Of a stretch of 64,000 bases of DNA, positions 18,639 to 27,235 are shown piece after piece. The translations under genes and the position numbers were made by a program. The stretch is taken from positions 521,215-585,214 of the forward strand of contig JANDJI010000002.1 of NCBI GenBank assembly GCA_024331125.1, read 5' to 3'. The DNA comes from Nitrospira sp. GTDB taxonomy: Bacteria > Nitrospirota > Nitrospiria > Nitrospirales > Nitrospiraceae. The notes under the pieces are model-generated. The model was not told where the DNA came from, searched no databases, and saw only the letters and a list, made by a program, of their open reading frames with translations. Position 1 is the first letter of the stretch, and every line of letters starts with the position of its first letter.

Positions 18639-21380
18639 TCAGTTCCCCAACATGGCCTGCAACTGTTCGCGACTGCTGACGAGGAGAGCACGGTCGCGCG
18701 TCAAGGTCCGAAGCCGCTCACGATGTTCCGTAATGACTTCGGGAGGAGCCTTGCTTGAGAACTCCGGGTTGGCCAGCTTGGCTTCGAGCCGCGAGGCCTC
18801 CTTGTCCGCCTCGGTGATTTGGTCGGTCAAGCGATCCAGCGCTTTCCTGAGATCGACGTCGTTCGAGACCGCGAGGCTCACGGACAGACCTTCCGCCACC
18901 AGGCGCAACAGTTTTCCAGCCGGCCATTCGTTCGAAGTTGTCACAGCGACCGTCCCACGACTCATATGAGCCAAGTGATGATGCAGGCCGCGAAGTCGAT
19001 GGTGCAGATCCTGATCGACGTGGGCGACGGAAAAAGAGACCGGTTGCCCCGGGGGGTGATTCAACAGGACGCGACCAGTACGAACCAATCCGATCGTCTG
19101 TTCGAGGAGGGCGAACTCCCGTTCAACGTCCGGCGCGATTTCCGTGACATCCGCCGTCGGGTAGGATTGCACGGCGATACTGTCTCCTTCGTGGGGAATC
19201 GTTTGCCAAATTTCCTCCGTGATGAACGGCATGAAGGGGTGCAGCAGCCGCATGGTCGTTTCAAGCGTGTCGGCGAGGGTTTGTCGCGTCGTCGGACCGT
19301 CGAGATGCGAGGCATCTTGCAACGTCGGTTTGATGAGCTCCACGTACCAATCACAGTACTCGTGCCAGATGAACTGATACAGAACCGAGGCGGCGCGATC
19401 GAATCGATAGGCCTCCAATTCCGACGAGACGGTCTGAATCGTCCGATTAAGGCGGCTCACGATCCAGCGGTCCGGGAACGGGCGCTCGCTCAAAGGGGTG
19501 GCGGTCCGAGGTCTGTCGAGATACATCAACGCAAAACGGGCGGCGTTCCAGATTTTATTGGCGAAGTTGCGATAGCCCTCGATCCGCTCTTCGGCCAACT
19601 TGACGTCCCGGCCAGGCGAGGCCATGGAGGCCAGGGTAAAGCGCAGGGCGTCCGCTCCATATTTGTCCATGACATGGAGCGGATCGATCACGTTGCCCTT
19701 AGACTTGCTCATCTTTTGGCCTTCCGCGTCGCGAACCAGGGCATGGATGTACACATCGCGAAACGGCACGTCCCCCATGAACTTGAGCCCCATCATGATC
19801 ATGCGGGCGACCCAGAAAAACAGAATGTCAAGGCCGGTCACCAAGGTTGAGGTGGGATAGTAGCGTTTCAGTTCCGGCGTCTGGTCCGGCCATCCCAGGG
19901 TCGAGAAGGGCCAGAGAGCGGAGGAAAACCAGGTATCGAGCACGTCCGGGTCGCGCATGAACCGGGAGCCGCCGCACGCGGGACATTGAGAAGGAGCCTG
20001 TTTGGCGACGATCGGTCGGGCGCCTTGCAGAATGGTGGTCGTCGCCTCCTGTGTGATGAGATAGCGGTCATTGCACGAGCGACAGTACCAGGCCGGAATC
20101 TGATGGCCCCACCAAATCTGGCGGGAGATGCACCAATCCTTGATGTTCCTCATCCAGCCCAGATAGTTGTTGACCCATCCTTCCGGAATAATGCGGATAC
20201 GACCCTCTTCAACAACCTTGATGGCGGGATCGGCAAGCGGTTGAATCTTGACGAACCATTGGGGAGACAGATAGGGCTCCACGACGGTCTTGCAGCGATA
20301 ACATTTGCCGACGGCCATCCGGTGGTCGTCTCGCTTTACCAAGAGACCACGATCGGCCAACAGTTGGACGATCGTGATTCGCGCTTTCTGAACGGGCAGT
20401 GTCGCCAGGGCCGAGGCAACATCGGAATCAACGCCCGCTTTCACCATCGAAGGATGATCCAGCAACGCTCGGTGATCAAAAAGAGCAAGCCGCGGGAGCC
20501 CATGCCGTTCGCCGGCCTCATAGTCATTGAAATCATGGGCCGGGGTGATCTTGACGGCGCCGGTTCCGAACTCAAGATCGACCAAAATGGAGTCTCCGAC
20601 AATGGGAATCTCCCGCTCGGTCAGCGGCAAGCGGATCTTCTTGCCAATGAGATGGCGATAACGAGGATCGTCAGGATGAACGGCAACCGCCGTATCGCCA
20701 AGCATCGTTTCAGGCCTGGTGGTGGCCACGACCAGAGTGGTGGCAGGATCATCGGCCAGCGGATATGTGATGTGATAGAGGGTTCCCTTGACTTCTTCAT
20801 GTTCAACTTCAATGTCCGACAGGGCGGTGAGACAACGCGGGCACCAATTGATCAGTCGTTCGCCCCGGTAAATCAGCCCGTCCTCGTACAGCCGGACGAA
20901 AACCTCGATGACGGCTCTGGACAGTCCTTCGTCCATCGTAAATCGCAACCGGTCCCAGTCGCAGGATTCGCCGAGCTGCCGTTGTTGATTGATGATCGTG
21001 TTGCCCGACTCGGCTTTCCATTGCCAGACCCGTTCGATGAATCGATCTCGGCCGAGGGCTTCGCGCGAGAGTCCTTCCGCCAGCAATCGTTTTTCCACGA
21101 CGTTTTGCGTGGCAATGCCGGCGTGGTCGGTTCCCGGAAGCCAGAGGGTATTGCGTCCCTGCATCCGCCGCCATCGGATCAGAATATCCTGGAGCGAATG
21201 GTTCAGCGCGTGGCCGACATGAAGCGAACCGGTCACGTTCGGAGGCGGAATGACAATGCAGTAGGGCTCCCCGGGATGGTCGATCGACGGATGAAAGTAT
21301 CGCTTCTCGATCCAAAACCGAGACCAGCGTGGTTCGACGGCCTTGGGATCGTATGTTTTGCTTAACTGGGGCACGGTCAT
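18639..21380 (-). CDS. valS: Valine--tRNA ligase
   Basis: A 913-residue class I synthetase. The HIGH motif is HVGH in PPPNVTGSLHVGHALNHS, and KMSKSKGNVIDP carries the KMSKS loop. The editing (CP1) domain is present, with the family segments TTRPETMLGDTAVAVHPDD and GTGAVKITPAHDFNDYE. A C-terminal anticodon-binding domain is followed by a charged coiled coil (about residues 840-910), the usual tRNA-binding arm of ValRS. It is the first gene of a compact reverse operon with nadC and birA. Confidence 0.96.
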   Translation of the reverse strand: MTVPQLSKTYDPKAVEPRWSRFWIEKRYFHPSIDHPGEPYCIVIPPPNVTGSLHVGHALNHSLQDILIRWRRMQGRNTLWLPGTDHAGIATQNVVEKRLLAEGLSREALGRDRFIERVWQWKAESGNTIINQQRQLGESCDWDRLRFTMDEGLSRAVIEVFVRLYEDGLIYRGERLINWCPRCLTALSDIEVEHEEVKGTLYHITYPLADDPATTLVVATTRPETMLGDTAVAVHPDDPRYRHLIGKKIRLPLTEREIPIVGDSILVDLEFGTGAVKITPAHDFNDYEAGERHGLPRLALFDHRALLDHPSMVKAGVDSDVASALATLPVQKARITIVQLLADRGLLVKRDDHRMAVGKCYRCKTVVEPYLSPQWFVKIQPLADPAIKVVEEGRIRIIPEGWVNNYLGWMRNIKDWCISRQIWWGHQIPAWYCRSCNDRYLITQEATTTILQGARPIVAKQAPSQCPACGGSRFMRDPDVLDTWFSSALWPFSTLGWPDQTPELKRYYPTSTLVTGLDILFFWVARMIMMGLKFMGDVPFRDVYIHALVRDAEGQKMSKSKGNVIDPLHVMDKYGADALRFTLASMASPGRDVKLAEERIEGYRNFANKIWNAARFALMYLDRPRTATPLSERPFPDRWIVSRLNRTIQTVSSELEAYRFDRAASVLYQFIWHEYCDWYVELIKPTLQDASHLDGPTTRQTLADTLETTMRLLHPFMPFITEEIWQTIPHEGDSIAVQSYPTADVTEIAPDVEREFALLEQTIGLVRTGRVLLNHPPGQPVSFSVAHVDQDLHHRLRGLHHHLAHMSRGTVAVTTSNEWPAGKLLRLVAEGLSVSLAVSNDVDLRKALDRLTDQITEADKEASRLEAKLANPEFSSKAPPEVITEHRERLRTLTRDRALLVSSREQLQAMLGN

Positions 21381-21461
21381 AGACTGATATCCTTCCAGCG
21401 ATTCTTGAAGCGGGGCGGCATCTTAGCATGTATCGATGCCGTCGGAAACGGAGCAGGCTGC

Positions 21462-21490
21462 TTGTGACCCTGTCCGGCCTATGCTATACA
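21462..21490 (+). promoter_or_regulatory. Sigma-70-like promoter for the 39-residue basic protein
   Basis: TTGTGA (21462-21467) and TATACA (21485-21490) are spaced by 17 bases, and TG precedes the -10 box in extended form (TGCTATACA). The predicted start of transcription lies about 40 bases before the ATG at 21536. This is one of the best-formed promoters in the window. Confidence 0.55.
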
Positions 21491-21535
21491 ATCGCCGTCA
21501 CCGAGAGTTCAATTCTTTTATCGCAGGGAGACGGC

Positions 21536-21655
21536 ATGGCACGAGGACGCGAGAAGGATCGAAAAACGAGAAAGAAGCACCGAAAAAACGTGAAACGACT
21601 GAAGGCGCTGGCCAAGACCCGCCGCGCGGCGGCAAAGCGAGGAAAGAAAGGATAA
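21536..21655 (+). CDS. Very basic 39-residue protein
   Basis: A short reading frame starting MARGREKDRKTRKKHRKN and ending RAAAKRGKKG, with more than half of its residues Lys or Arg. The AGGGAG ribosome site is five bases from the ATG and a good promoter lies upstream, supporting expression. Composition suggests nucleic-acid or ribosome binding, like small basic ribosomal proteins or nucleoid proteins, but no family motif is recognised. The frame is open further upstream to 21428; that part lacks a ribosome site and contains the promoter, so it is excluded. Confidence 0.7.
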   Translation: MARGREKDRKTRKKHRKNVKRLKALAKTRRAAAKRGKKG

Positions 21656-21670
21656 AAAAAGAGAGGCGTT

Positions 21671-22804
21671 TCAGTCGGGATCGGTCAGCCGCTTGAGTTC
21701 GGCCTTGATGTGCCGTTCGGCGAGTTCAGGAACCACCTGTTGGACCGACCGGTCGATCGCTTCTTGAGCGATCGACCGCACGATGTGATCGACCTGCGAC
21801 GTCACCCGTTGGGTTACCGCCGATTGCACTTCGTCTTTGATCGTCTGATCCATCGCCTCAATGCGCGCGCGAAGCAGTTCGGACGTCTGTTCGAGCAGAC
21901 CGGCTTCGGCGCGGTCGGTGATCCATTGGTCGAGCTTCTCTTTGATCAAAAGACCAGCCGTGTCGGAAGCGGCTTGTCGAATGAGCGGTTCGCTCTGCGC
22001 CATTTCTTTTCCCACCAGAGAAGGGAGCCCTTGCGAGATCACCGGTTGGATGAGCGGGGCCATCCGATCGGCCGATAGCATCTGGCCGAGCCTTGTTTCC
22101 ACTTCGCGTTCGATCATGGGCTGTATATGACGAGCGAGCGTTTCTTCGACCATGCGGGGAAGGATCTCGGCGAAGCGACTCTCGATTTCTCTGACGGTGG
22201 ATTGCAGAATTTGGTCGAAAAAGCCTTTTATCGCGTCTTGAGGACCGGCGGGAGACGGCGCGATTGAAATGGAAGGTTGCGACGGTTCATGCTGAGTCAC
22301 GACTGGTTCTCCTTGCCGATCGGAAGAAACGTTCAAAACGGGCGTTACCAGATCGTTTGCCTGATCGGAATCGGTCGAAGCGGCCGTCGGCGGCCACGTT
22401 CGCCGCTTGAGACTCGCACCGTTCTGCGCATGATGATGCCGCTCGAACGTTTTTCTGATGGCGTCGAGGAGTTCATCGGCTTGAACCGGTTTGTTCAGGC
22501 AAGCGGTCACGCCCAAGGAGCGAAGATGTCCTTCATCGGGATGATCGGCCGAATTGATCAGCGAAATCAGTCTGGTTTCCGATAAGTGCTCCAGCTTATG
22601 GATTTCTCGACAAAATCCCGAGAACGTCATGTGATCGAGATGATAGTCCGCGATAATGAGCGCGGGACGGGTTTGTCTGGCTGCCTCCAACGCGGCCGGG
22701 CCGTCTTGGAATCCCAGGACTTCAAACCCCTCCGGCGTCGAAATCTGCTCGACCAGGCGACGCACGGCGGGACTGCTGTCAATGATGAAAATGGGAGCCG
22801 ACAT
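21671..22804 (-). CDS. Response regulator with long helical C-terminal region
   Basis: A 377-residue protein. Residues 1-120 form a CheY-like receiver: acidic pocket near Asp9, phospho-acceptor Asp53 in IIADYHLDHM, and Lys105 in CLNKPVQ. No DNA-binding or enzymatic output domain follows. Instead residues 120-180 are polar and about 185-377 form repeated amphipathic helices with the pattern of apolipoprotein-like or coiled-coil segments. ATG 22804 is preferred because the receiver begins there; a 17-codon upstream extension is possible. No kinase gene is adjacent. The output is probably through protein or membrane contact (inference). Confidence 0.75.
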   Translation of the reverse strand: MSAPIFIIDSSPAVRRLVEQISTPEGFEVLGFQDGPAALEAARQTRPALIIADYHLDHMTFSGFCREIHKLEHLSETRLISLINSADHPDEGHLRSLGVTACLNKPVQADELLDAIRKTFERHHHAQNGASLKRRTWPPTAASTDSDQANDLVTPVLNVSSDRQGEPVVTQHEPSQPSISIAPSPAGPQDAIKGFFDQILQSTVREIESRFAEILPRMVEETLARHIQPMIEREVETRLGQMLSADRMAPLIQPVISQGLPSLVGKEMAQSEPLIRQAASDTAGLLIKEKLDQWITDRAEAGLLEQTSELLRARIEAMDQTIKDEVQSAVTQRVTSQVDHIVRSIAQEAIDRSVQQVVPELAERHIKAELKRLTDPD

Positions 22805-22937
22805 GGGCGTTCTCAGATTGTGTTCGAAGCTAACAGCGAGGGTAGGCTTTGTCAAGAAAACCGCGGTTTGGCTCGTGTGCGGACGTCACGCGCCGCGTTG
22901 AAGCGGCGACGGATTTTACGCGCGGGCGGATGACGGA

Positions 22938-23690
22938 ATGACACGAGAGGATCTTTCCATACGAGTCGTCTTCTTCGACGCAGCCGGCACGCTGTTTCGT
23001 GTGCGCGGGTCGGTCGCCGAGATCTATCTCCGGTACGCCGTCCAGTTCGGTTTTCAGCGGAAATCCGATTCTCTTGCCTCGATCAAGGAGGCGTTCGGCC
23101 GGGCTTTTCGCGAGGCCCCGCCGCCGGTCTTTGCGACGACGGAACCGGCTCAACTCAAGCAAAGCGAGCGGTTGTGGTGGTTCGACATCGTCCACAACGT
23201 GTTCTACCGCGTCGGCATGTTCGAACGGTTCGATGATTTTTTCGACCGTGTCTTTGAGGTCTTTGAAGATCCCGCCTCGTGGGAGCTTTTTCCAGAGACG
23301 GTGTCGACGCTGGCGCGATTGAAGGAGCGGGAGCTGGAATTGGGAATCATCTCGAATTTTGACTCGCGTCTGTTTTCGGTCATGCGAGGGCTGGGGATTG
23401 CCGATTTGTTCGATACGGTGACGATTTCCAGCCTGGCGCAGGCGGCGAAACCGGCCTCCAAGATTTTTCAACTGGCCCTGAACAAACATGCCGTTGATCC
23501 GGAAGAGGCGTTGCACGTGGGCGACAGTGTGCGGGACGACTTGGAGGGAGCCCGTCGATCCGGTCTGCACGCCCTTTTGTTGGATCGAGAAGGGATGCAC
23601 AGGGGTCATAGGGATGATGCCGTGCGAACCTTGGATGAAGTGGATGAAGTGATAGCGCGGCTCGGCCGGGATTATAAAAATCTGAAGTGA
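22938..23690 (+). CDS. HAD-family hydrolase (HDHD3-like)
   Basis: A 250-residue haloacid-dehalogenase-type phosphatase. Motif I is FFDAAGTLF: the nucleophile Asp is kept but the usual +2 Asp is Ala, a variation also seen in the HDHD3-like branch. Motif II is GIISNFDSRL, motif III Lys is in AAKPASKIF and motif IV is HVGDSVRDDLEGARRSG. The helical cap covers about residues 25-110. The substrate is unknown. The change in motif I may weaken phosphatase activity. Confidence 0.8.
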   Translation: MTREDLSIRVVFFDAAGTLFRVRGSVAEIYLRYAVQFGFQRKSDSLASIKEAFGRAFREAPPPVFATTEPAQLKQSERLWWFDIVHNVFYRVGMFERFDDFFDRVFEVFEDPASWELFPETVSTLARLKERELELGIISNFDSRLFSVMRGLGIADLFDTVTISSLAQAAKPASKIFQLALNKHAVDPEEALHVGDSVRDDLEGARRSGLHALLLDREGMHRGHRDDAVRTLDEVDEVIARLGRDYKNLK

Positions 23691-23727
23691 GAGAAACGGC
23701 TCTCGTGCTCGATCGATCGGAACGTCT

Positions 23728-24468
23728 TCATCCGTCGCTAAGAAGCCGCGGCACCACGTCCTTCGCCCGCCCGCGCAACGAGACATCGGCGAGATCGGTC
23801 TGCGGCGTCTCGTCGGGATTGATTTCCCCCACGAACGCTCCCGCTTGCTTGGCGATGGCGGCAAAACCGGCCGCCGGATAGACCACACCGGACGTTCCGA
23901 TGATCAACAACACATCGCAGGATCGAAGCACGTCATGGCAACGGGCCATGTCCGCCGGATCGAGCGATTCTCCGAACCAGACGATGTGAGGCCTTAGAAG
24001 ACCGGCGCATCCGGCGCAGGAGGGGAGAATCTTGATCGGCACCGATCGGTCTTCCTCGACGCGCCCGCATTGAGTACAGCGGACCATCCAGATGTTGCCG
24101 TGAATCTCGGAGAGCTTGCGGGAGCCGGCCTCCCGATGCAACCCGTCCACGTTCTGCGTAATCAACCAAAACCGCTCGTGTCGTTTTTCCAGCTCGACCA
24201 GGGCGTAGTGAGCGTCGTTCGGACGGATGGCGGCGATGAGTTCTCTCCGCCAGTTGTACCATTCCCAGACCAGGCGCGGGTCCCGTTCAAATGCTTCGGG
24301 CGTGGCCAGTTCCTCGGCTCGATAGGTCCGCCAGAGACCGCCCGCTCCTCGAAAGGTGGGGACGCCGCTGTCGGCGGAAATGCCGGCTCCGGTCAAAACG
24401 ACGATCGCGCGCGCCTCCATGAGCCGTCGCTTAAGGAGAGTGAGATCCGATGATGGTCTCCCGGTCAT
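23728..24468 (-). CDS. NAD-dependent protein deacylase, SIR2 family
   Basis: A 246-residue sirtuin. NAD-binding motifs are LTGAGISADSGVPTFRG near residue 24 and LITQNVDGLHREAG, the latter with the catalytic His in LSEIHGN just after it. Two Cys pairs (CTQC and CAGC) would bind structural zinc. WEWYNWRRE contains the YxxR pair that in class III sirtuins (SIRT5, CobB) binds succinyl or malonyl groups, so desuccinylation is a likely activity. The gene is divergent from the panE-like fusion gene. Confidence 0.9.
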   Translation of the reverse strand: MTGRPSSDLTLLKRRLMEARAIVVLTGAGISADSGVPTFRGAGGLWRTYRAEELATPEAFERDPRLVWEWYNWRRELIAAIRPNDAHYALVELEKRHERFWLITQNVDGLHREAGSRKLSEIHGNIWMVRCTQCGRVEEDRSVPIKILPSCAGCAGLLRPHIVWFGESLDPADMARCHDVLRSCDVLLIIGTSGVVYPAAGFAAIAKQAGAFVGEINPDETPQTDLADVSLRGRAKDVVPRLLSDG

Positions 24469-24530
24469 GATGCAGGCTCTGATGCAAGCTTATGGTGTGC
24501 GGACGTGATGCTGCGTCCCGCCGCGCTCCA

Positions 24531-24539
24531 TGCTATAGT
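24531..24539 (+). promoter_or_regulatory. Extended -10 element upstream of the panE-like gene
   Basis: TGCTATAGT at 24531-24539 fits an extended -10 box (TGnTATAnT), 36 bases before ATG 24575. No convincing -35 box is seen at the expected spacing. The same TGCTATA core occurs before the 39-residue basic gene at 21482. Confidence 0.4.
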
Positions 24540-24574
24540 ACCGTCACTTCCAGCGCAACAGACGGAGTCTCTTG

Positions 24575-25939
24575 ATGAAACAGATCCTCGTCGTCGGTGC
24601 AGGGTCCGTCGGTGGATACTTCGGCGCCCATCTGGCCAAACACCATTCCCATGTCTCTTTCTTGCTGCGGCCCAAGACGCTGGCGGCGGTCGTCCAACGG
24701 GGCCTGACCGTTCGGAGTGCAACCGGGTCCTTCACCGTGCGGCCTCAAGCTTCCTCGGATGCCAGAGACCTTCCCGTCCCGGACCTGATCATTCTGGGAG
24801 TCAAGGCCTACGACCTTGACGAGGTGATGGATCAGATCGAGCCCGTCTTGACGGACAAGACGGTGATTCTGACGCTCCAGAACGGGATCGAAACGGAAGA
24901 TCGCTTATTGGATCGGTTTCAGCGAGATTGCGTCGTCGGAGGAGTGGCCTATATCTATTCCAAAATCGCCGAACCGGGTGTGATCGAGCATTATAAGCGA
25001 GGCGCCGTGGCGATCGGCGAATTGATGGGACACGAGAGTCCTCGCCTGCTGGCGATTCGCAACCTCTTTTCCGCCGCCGGCATTCCCTGCCATCTTGCAA
25101 AGGACGTCCGGCGAACGAAGTGGGAAAAGATGTGCTGGAACTGCGTCTTCAATCCCATCACGGTCTTAATCAACGACCGCGTCGCCCTGGCGTTGGACCA
25201 TCCGGAGATGATGGGGGTTATCCGGCAAGTGGTCGGAGAGGTGGCGGCGGTCTCGGCGGCGTTGAAAGTGCCCTTGCCCCCGGACATGCCGGAACGGGTC
25301 GTGAAGGCGACGCAGGAAATTCGCGATATCCACACGTCCATGTATGATGATTGGGCGGCGGGACGCCGGACCGAAATCGACGCCTTAAACGGTTATATCG
25401 TCAAAAAAGGGCGCGAACTCGGCATTCCCACGCCGGTGAATGAAGCTCTTACAGCGATGATCAAGACTCTGACGGAGAAAGAACGGACCGGCCCAGGGCG
25501 AGTTCGCATCGAAGGCGCGGTCGTGCAACCGGTGTCGTTCGATCACGCGGCCATTGCGGCCCTGCCGGCCGAGCATCACGTGGATGTTTCGACCGTGATG
25601 CCCGGCGCAACGGGGCGAGGCATTCGGTTGAGAGGCTTGCTCGACGTTCCGGCGCTGGCCGTTGACGCGGATCATGTCACCGTTCACTCGGCGGATGGAA
25701 CCTATTCGGCCTGTCTTACGTTGCGGCAGGCTATGGACTACGGCATTCTCGTGTATGAACTGGAAGGAGCGCCGTTGCCTGCGTCGAAAGGCGGACCGTT
25801 TCGCCTGATCACTCCCGGCTTGGGCGATCTCTGCGCCAACGTGAAGGGGGTGGGGCGGATTGAAATCACCAAGGGGCCGGGCCGCGACACAAGGCAAACG
25901 ACTTGCCCCCCGGAGATTCAGACTGGAAATCGAACATGA
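24575..25939 (+). CDS. Ketopantoate reductase fused to a molybdopterin-oxidoreductase-like domain
   Basis: A 454-residue two-domain protein. Residues 1-305 are a PanE/ApbA 2-dehydropantoate 2-reductase: NADP motif VVGAGSVGGYFGAHLAK, catalytic Lys region VRRTKWEKMCWNCVFNP, and the C-terminal helical domain ending GIPTPVNEALTAMIKTL. About residues 310-440 resemble the sulfite-oxidase-type Oxidored_molyb fold: GAVVQPVSF, GIRLRGLLDV, VTVHSADGTYSACLTLRQA, GGPFRLITPG and NVKGVGRIEI. The Cys that normally ligates molybdenum is not found at the corresponding place (DVSTVMPGATGRG), so the second domain may bind no cofactor. ATG 24575 is preferred over the adjacent TTG. Pantothenate synthesis is the likely role of the N-terminal half. 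Confidence 0.82.
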   Translation: MKQILVVGAGSVGGYFGAHLAKHHSHVSFLLRPKTLAAVVQRGLTVRSATGSFTVRPQASSDARDLPVPDLIILGVKAYDLDEVMDQIEPVLTDKTVILTLQNGIETEDRLLDRFQRDCVVGGVAYIYSKIAEPGVIEHYKRGAVAIGELMGHESPRLLAIRNLFSAAGIPCHLAKDVRRTKWEKMCWNCVFNPITVLINDRVALALDHPEMMGVIRQVVGEVAAVSAALKVPLPPDMPERVVKATQEIRDIHTSMYDDWAAGRRTEIDALNGYIVKKGRELGIPTPVNEALTAMIKTLTEKERTGPGRVRIEGAVVQPVSFDHAAIAALPAEHHVDVSTVMPGATGRGIRLRGLLDVPALAVDADHVTVHSADGTYSACLTLRQAMDYGILVYELEGAPLPASKGGPFRLITPGLGDLCANVKGVGRIEITKGPGRDTRQTTCPPEIQTGNRT

Positions 25940-25990
25940 CAGGGGCTCTCACTTACAGACGTGTAAGCCCTGACTTTGTCAAGGTTGTCG

Positions 25991-26755
25991 ATGGCCGACC
26001 GAATAGAGCGGATCGTGGCCCTCGGCGCGAGTAATTTGACAAGAGGCTTCCACACGGTCGTCGCCTCGGCTCGGTCGGTCTGGGGGCCGGAAGTCGAAGT
26101 CTTCGCGGCACTCGGTCATGGACGATCATACGGAGCCCCGAGCCGGTTTCTCGTTCGCACCTTGCCCGGCATTCTCAAGTCCGGCCTGTGGCGCGAATTG
26201 GAACGACAACCCAGGAAGAGCACCAGGGGGTTGGTCACCGACGTCGGCAATGATATTTTGTACGGGTTTCCCGTCGAACGCATAGTGGGATGGGTCGAAG
26301 AAGTACTGGTTCGCCTCGGTCGCACCACACAGGATATCGTACTGACCGGGCTTCCGCTCGCCTCAATCCGCCGCCTGACGACTCTCAAGTTTCTAGCCTT
26401 TCGCACGGTCTTGGTGCCGTCTTGTCGGCTCTCGTTGGCGCAAGTTCTCGATCGGGCGGAGCAAGTCAACGGAGGCCTGGCTTTGTTGGCTGCGAAGTAT
26501 GGCGCGGGGTTTTTTCAGTTGAACCCCGCCTGGTATGGATTCGACCCCATCCACATTCGACCGTGGCTCTGGCGTTCGGCCTGGCAGGAAATTTTGGGGG
26601 TTACGCTGGACGCGCAAAGGGATCGAGGGTCGATGCTCGAAGCCGCGAGACTCTATTTCATGCGGCCCGAGCGCCGTCGGTTGTTCGGCAGGGAGCAGGT
26701 CACGCCGCAATCCGGGGTCGTACTCCGCTCCGGCGGACGGGTGTGGTTGTACTAG
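25991..26755 (+). CDS. SGNH/GDSL-like hydrolase, uncharacterised
   Basis: A 254-residue protein. ALGASNLTRGFHTVV at residues 10-24 resembles block I of SGNH hydrolases (GxSN form), and VTDVGNDILYGFPVE resembles block III (GxND). A His in the late part (FDPIHIRPWLW) could complete the triad. Start is taken at ATG 25991; a TTG 15 bases earlier is less likely. It lies 51 bases after the panE-like fusion. The substrate is unknown. Confidence 0.6.
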   Translation: MADRIERIVALGASNLTRGFHTVVASARSVWGPEVEVFAALGHGRSYGAPSRFLVRTLPGILKSGLWRELERQPRKSTRGLVTDVGNDILYGFPVERIVGWVEEVLVRLGRTTQDIVLTGLPLASIRRLTTLKFLAFRTVLVPSCRLSLAQVLDRAEQVNGGLALLAAKYGAGFFQLNPAWYGFDPIHIRPWLWRSAWQEILGVTLDAQRDRGSMLEAARLYFMRPERRRLFGREQVTPQSGVVLRSGGRVWLY

Positions 26756-26869
26756 GCTTTTCAACTTAGAAGCCGGTGAACGATGCCTGTCGTCGGCGAC
26801 CGGCCGTGGCGAACGGATAACGCATGGCCCGCTTGCTATTTGGAGAGGCAACAGGGTAAGAATCCTCAC

Positions 26870-27235
26870 ATGAGTGAAGAGGAACAGACAGCAGAACCCC
26901 GTACCATCTCCATTCCGCTCCTTGCACGGGCGATTACCGGCTTTATCATCGGCGCGATCGTCGGCGCCATCCAAGTGTGGTTCTTCGATTATGGTCTTTC
27001 TTATCTATGGGCCGCCATGGCCGCCGGTGTGATCTATATGGCCTCCCGCGTCTTGTTGACGGATTGGCTGAACCTGGCCGGTGGGAAGATTCTCTTGGGC
27101 ACGGTGGCCGGGGTGCTTGCCGCAATGGTGTGGTGGGCCATTGCCGATCGAGCCGATGATTTATTTATACGGGCCGCGGTGGCGGGAGCATGTTTCGGCG
27201 CGGCCTATGCCTGGTCCGATCACCGCAAGAGCTGA
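26870..27235 (+). CDS. Small integral membrane protein, unknown
   Basis: A 121-residue protein with about four hydrophobic segments, starting with a polar N-terminus (MSEEEQTAEPRTISIP) and ending WSDHRKS. Glycine-rich helices (ITGFIIGAIVGAIQVWFFD, GKILLGTVAGVLAAMVWW) suggest close packing. Its 3' end overlaps the convergent MATE gene by 16 bases. No family is recognised. Confidence 0.6.
   Translation: MSEEEQTAEPRTISIPLLARAITGFIIGAIVGAIQVWFFDYGLSYLWAAMAAGVIYMASRVLLTDWLNLAGGKILLGTVAGVLAAMVWWAIADRADDLFIRAAVAGACFGAAYAWSDHRKS

Noticed and set aside
18819..21365. Two long plus-strand open frames (343 and 459 residues) opposite valS
   Set aside because: They are antisense shadows of valS, without recognisable motifs.
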